Assembly: GCF_036057275.1 (NCBI RefSeq)
Contig: NZ_CP107945.1
Location: forward strand, 6,262,001-6,326,000
Length of the DNA stretch: 64,000 nucleotides
Source of the DNA: Streptomyces sp. NBC_00390
Lineage (GTDB): Bacteria > Actinomycetota > Actinomycetes > Streptomycetales > Streptomycetaceae
Direction: 5' to 3'
The notes under the pieces were generated by a model. The model did no database searches and had not been told where the DNA came from. It saw only the letters and a program-made list of their open reading frames with translations. Made by a program: the position numbers and the translations under genes. Of this stretch, positions 62,039-64,000 are shown piece by piece (the first letter of the stretch is position 1; every line of letters starts with the position of its first letter).

Positions 62039-62122
62039 GGTCGCCAGCGTACGACCGGCGCGCCCGGTCCGCCCAGTGGACGCACCGCCCGAAGGGCCCG
62101 GTCGACACGGCACAATGGCCCC

Positions 62123-62488
62123 ATGACCAGCAGTGTCCCCGCAAGCGCCCTCGATCCCGCCATCGCCGCCCGCCTCAAGCGCAGCGCCGACGGTCTGCTC
62201 CCGGCCATCGCGCAGCAGTACGACACCGGCGAGGTGCTGATGCTCGGCTGGATGGACGACGAGGCTCTGCACCGCACCCTGACCACCGGCCGCTGCACGT
62301 ACTGGTCCCGCAGCCGCCAGGAGTACTGGGTCAAGGGCGACACCTCCGGCCATGCCCAGCACGTCAAGTCCGTCGCCCTCGACTGCGACGCGGACACCCT
62401 GCTCGTGAAGGTCGACCAGATCGGGGCCGCCTGCCACACCGGGGACCGCACCTGCTTCGACGCCGACGTGCTGCCCCTCGGCGAGTAG
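62123..62488 (+). CDS. hisI: Phosphoribosyl-AMP cyclohydrolase HisI
   Basis: Zinc hydrolase opening the purine ring of PR-AMP, 121 residues, without the HisE pyrophosphohydrolase domain. Conserved segments are EVLMLGWMDDEAL, TYWSRSRQEYWVKGDTSGHAQHV, DCDADTLLVKVDQIG and the Cys pair in ACHTGDRTCF. It is separated from the main his operon by 6 kb and lies 11 nt before trpE, so it is likely co-transcribed with it. Confidence 0.97.
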   Translation: MTSSVPASALDPAIAARLKRSADGLLPAIAQQYDTGEVLMLGWMDDEALHRTLTTGRCTYWSRSRQEYWVKGDTSGHAQHVKSVALDCDADTLLVKVDQIGAACHTGDRTCFDADVLPLGE

Positions 62489-62499
62489 GGTCGGGCGCC

Positions 62500-64000
62500 A
62501 TGGATCTCGAGACCTTCCGCAAGCTGGCAGGGGACCGCCGCGTCATCCCCGTCAGCCGCCGGCTCCTTGCGGACGGCGACACCCCTGTCGGCCTCTACCG
62601 CAAGCTCGCCGCCGAACGCCCAGGCACGTTCCTGCTGGAATCGGCGGAGAACGGGCGCTCCTGGTCGCGGTATTCGTTCATCGGCGTCCGCAGCGCCGGC
62701 ACGCTCACCGAACGGGACGGCCAGGCACACTGGCTCGGCACCCCGCCCGTCGGCGTCCCGGTCGAAGGCGACCCGCTCGCCGCCCTGCGCGCCACCGTGG
62801 AGACCCTGCACACTCCCCCTACGCCTGGCGGCGTGGGCGGTACCCCCACCCACGACCTCGGTGCCGGCATGCCGCCGTTCACCGGAGGCATGGTCGGATA
62901 TCTCGGGTACGACATCGTGCGGCGGCTGGAGAAGATCGGCCCCGGCGAGCGGGACGACCTGAAGCTTCCCGAGCTGACCATGCTGCTCACCTCGGACCTC
63001 GCGGTTCTCGACCACTGGGACGGCACCGTCCTGCTGATCGCCAACGCCATCAACCACAACGACCGCGACACCGGCGTCGACGAGGCGCACGCGGACGCCG
63101 TGGCCCGCCTCGACGCCATGGAGGCGGACCTCGCCCGGCCACTGGCCTCAGCCCCCGCCGCGCTGCCGCCCTCCGAACTTCCCGAGTTCTCCGCGCTGTG
63201 GGGCGGCAAGGACTACCAGGAGGCCGTCGAGGACATCAAGGAGCGCATCCGGGCCGGCGAGGCCTTCCAGGTCGTGCCGTCCCAGAGGTTCGAGACCCCG
63301 TGCACGGCGAGCGCCCTGGACGTCTACCGGGTGCTGCGGGCCACCAACCCGAGCCCGTACATGTACCTCTTCCGCTTCGACGGCTTCGACGTCGTCGGCT
63401 CCAGCCCCGAGGCGCTGGTCAAGGTCGAGGACGGGCACGCCATGGTCCACCCCATCGCCGGGACCCGGCCGCGCGGAGCCACACCGCAGGAGGACCAGAC
63501 GCTCGCCGAGGAACTGCTCGCCGACCCGAAGGAGCGCGCCGAGCATCTGATGCTCGTCGACCTCGGCCGCAACGACCTGGGCCGCGTCTGCGCGCCGGGC
63601 AGCGTCGAGGTCGTCGACTTCATGTCCATCGAGCGGTACTCGCACGTCATGCACATCGTCTCGACCGTGACCGGCAAGGTCGCCGACGGCCGCACAGCCT
63701 TCGACGTCCTCACCGCCTGTTTCCCGGCCGGCACCCTGTCCGGCGCGCCCAAGCCCCGCGCGATGCAGATCATCGACGAGCTCGAACCCTCGCGCCGTGG
63801 TCTGTACGGCGGCTGCGTCGGCTATCTCGACTTCGCCGGCGACTCGGACACCGCCATCGCCATCCGCACCGCGCTGCTGCGCGACGGCACGGCCTATGTG
63901 CAGGCCGGAGCGGGCGTGGTGGCCGACTCCGACCCGGTCGGCGAGGACAACGAGTGCCGCAACAAGGCGGCCGCGGTGCTGCGCGCCGTCCACACGGCCA
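62500..64000 (+). CDS. trpE: Anthranilate synthase component I TrpE (partial, 3' end outside window)
   Basis: Converts chorismate and ammonia to anthranilate with a glutaminase partner. 500 residues visible. The N-terminal LLES element of the tryptophan feedback site is present. The catalytic core has QVVPSQRFETP, PIAGTRPRGATPQEDQ, MLVDLGRNDLGRV and FPAGTLSGAPKPRAMQIIDELE. Residues ~105-118 (PPTPGGVGGTPTH) are encoded by a palindromic repeat element and look like an in-frame insertion in the variable N-terminal region. No attenuator is visible in the 11 nt after hisI. Confidence 0.97.
   Translation, partial: MDLETFRKLAGDRRVIPVSRRLLADGDTPVGLYRKLAAERPGTFLLESAENGRSWSRYSFIGVRSAGTLTERDGQAHWLGTPPVGVPVEGDPLAALRATVETLHTPPTPGGVGGTPTHDLGAGMPPFTGGMVGYLGYDIVRRLEKIGPGERDDLKLPELTMLLTSDLAVLDHWDGTVLLIANAINHNDRDTGVDEAHADAVARLDAMEADLARPLASAPAALPPSELPEFSALWGGKDYQEAVEDIKERIRAGEAFQVVPSQRFETPCTASALDVYRVLRATNPSPYMYLFRFDGFDVVGSSPEALVKVEDGHAMVHPIAGTRPRGATPQEDQTLAEELLADPKERAEHLMLVDLGRNDLGRVCAPGSVEVVDFMSIERYSHVMHIVSTVTGKVADGRTAFDVLTACFPAGTLSGAPKPRAMQIIDELEPSRRGLYGGCVGYLDFAGDSDTAIAIRTALLRDGTAYVQAGAGVVADSDPVGEDNECRNKAAAVLRAVHTA
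62813..62849. repeat. Palindromic repeat element inserted in frame in trpE
   Basis: CTCCCCCTACGCC, loop TGGC, GGCGTGGG then CGGTACCCCCAC. The stem CCTACGCC/GGCGTGGG has one G:T pair. On the other strand it begins GTGGGGGTACC and ends GTAGGGGGAG. It shares its frame with the intergenic copy at 38017-38045. It is read as Thr-Pro-Pro-Thr-Pro-Gly-Gly-Val-Gly-Gly-Thr-Pro-Thr and does not break the gene. Confidence 0.65.

Overview
The window is chromosomal DNA from a Streptomyces species or a very close relative. Evidence: very high G+C with strong third-position GC bias; frequent GTG starts (one likely TTG); a division and cell wall (dcw) cluster with no mraZ ahead of rsmH; a DivIVA with long Gly/Pro/Met/Gln-rich linkers as in polar-growing actinomycetes; an ileS with a translational T-box leader; and a his operon with the bifunctional HisA/TrpF enzyme PriA. 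From memory, gene order matches the S. coelicolor region from the dcw cluster through dnaE and his to hisI-trpE. No IS element, prophage, CRISPR array, tRNA or rRNA was seen.

Layout. 1-1343: the start of a MoxR ATPase gene (cut by the window edge) and a beta-carbonic anhydrase, both on the minus strand. 1616-19812: the dcw cluster, rsmH-ftsL-ftsI-murE-murF-mraY-murD-ftsW-murG-ftsQ-ftsZ-pgeF-yggS-sepF-yggT-divIVA, mostly with overlapping or nearly touching stops and starts. Its main internal gap is the promoter region in front of ftsZ. Products run from lipid II synthesis (MurE/F/D, MraY, MurG) through septal transglycosylase and transpeptidase (FtsW/FtsI with FtsL/FtsQ) to the Z-ring (FtsZ, SepF) and the polar scaffold DivIVA. 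19813-24054: hairpin terminators, then minus-strand ileS with its T-box leader. 24055-27105: a DksA/TraR-type zinc-finger protein with a lysine-rich repeat arm, lspA, rluD and a GNAT acetyltransferase.

27147-37901 is a mixed stretch of single genes, mostly minus strand: methyltransferase, SDR, MscS channel, dienelactone hydrolase, a Ser/Thr kinase with an extracellular domain, a secreted M43-type metalloprotease, a Tat-exported PhoD phosphatase, a membrane-anchored DsbA-like thioredoxin, an unknown membrane protein and a DUF2252 protein. 38197-50218: dnaE, a 56-residue basic protein, a NYN-domain protein, an ABC exporter pair, YbaK, a Lon-N domain protein and three poorly characterised proteins.

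50368-56195: the his operon hisD-hisC-hisB-(small membrane protein)-hisH-priA-ridA-hisF, closed by a strong hairpin. 56415-62038: a PucR/CdaR-type regulator, a sodium:solute symporter, an MFS transporter and a DinB-like protein. 62123-64000: hisI followed 11 nt later by trpE, which runs off the end.

Most of the window is conserved core chromosome and I see no convincing new multi-gene system. The points best worth checking are: the swapped GXHH signature in IleRS; copies of a palindromic repeat of Streptomyces type, one of them inside trpE in frame; the lysine-rich repeat arm on the DksA-like protein; the kinase's extracellular domain; the inverted repeats in the ftsZ promoter region; and the small membrane protein inside the his operon.
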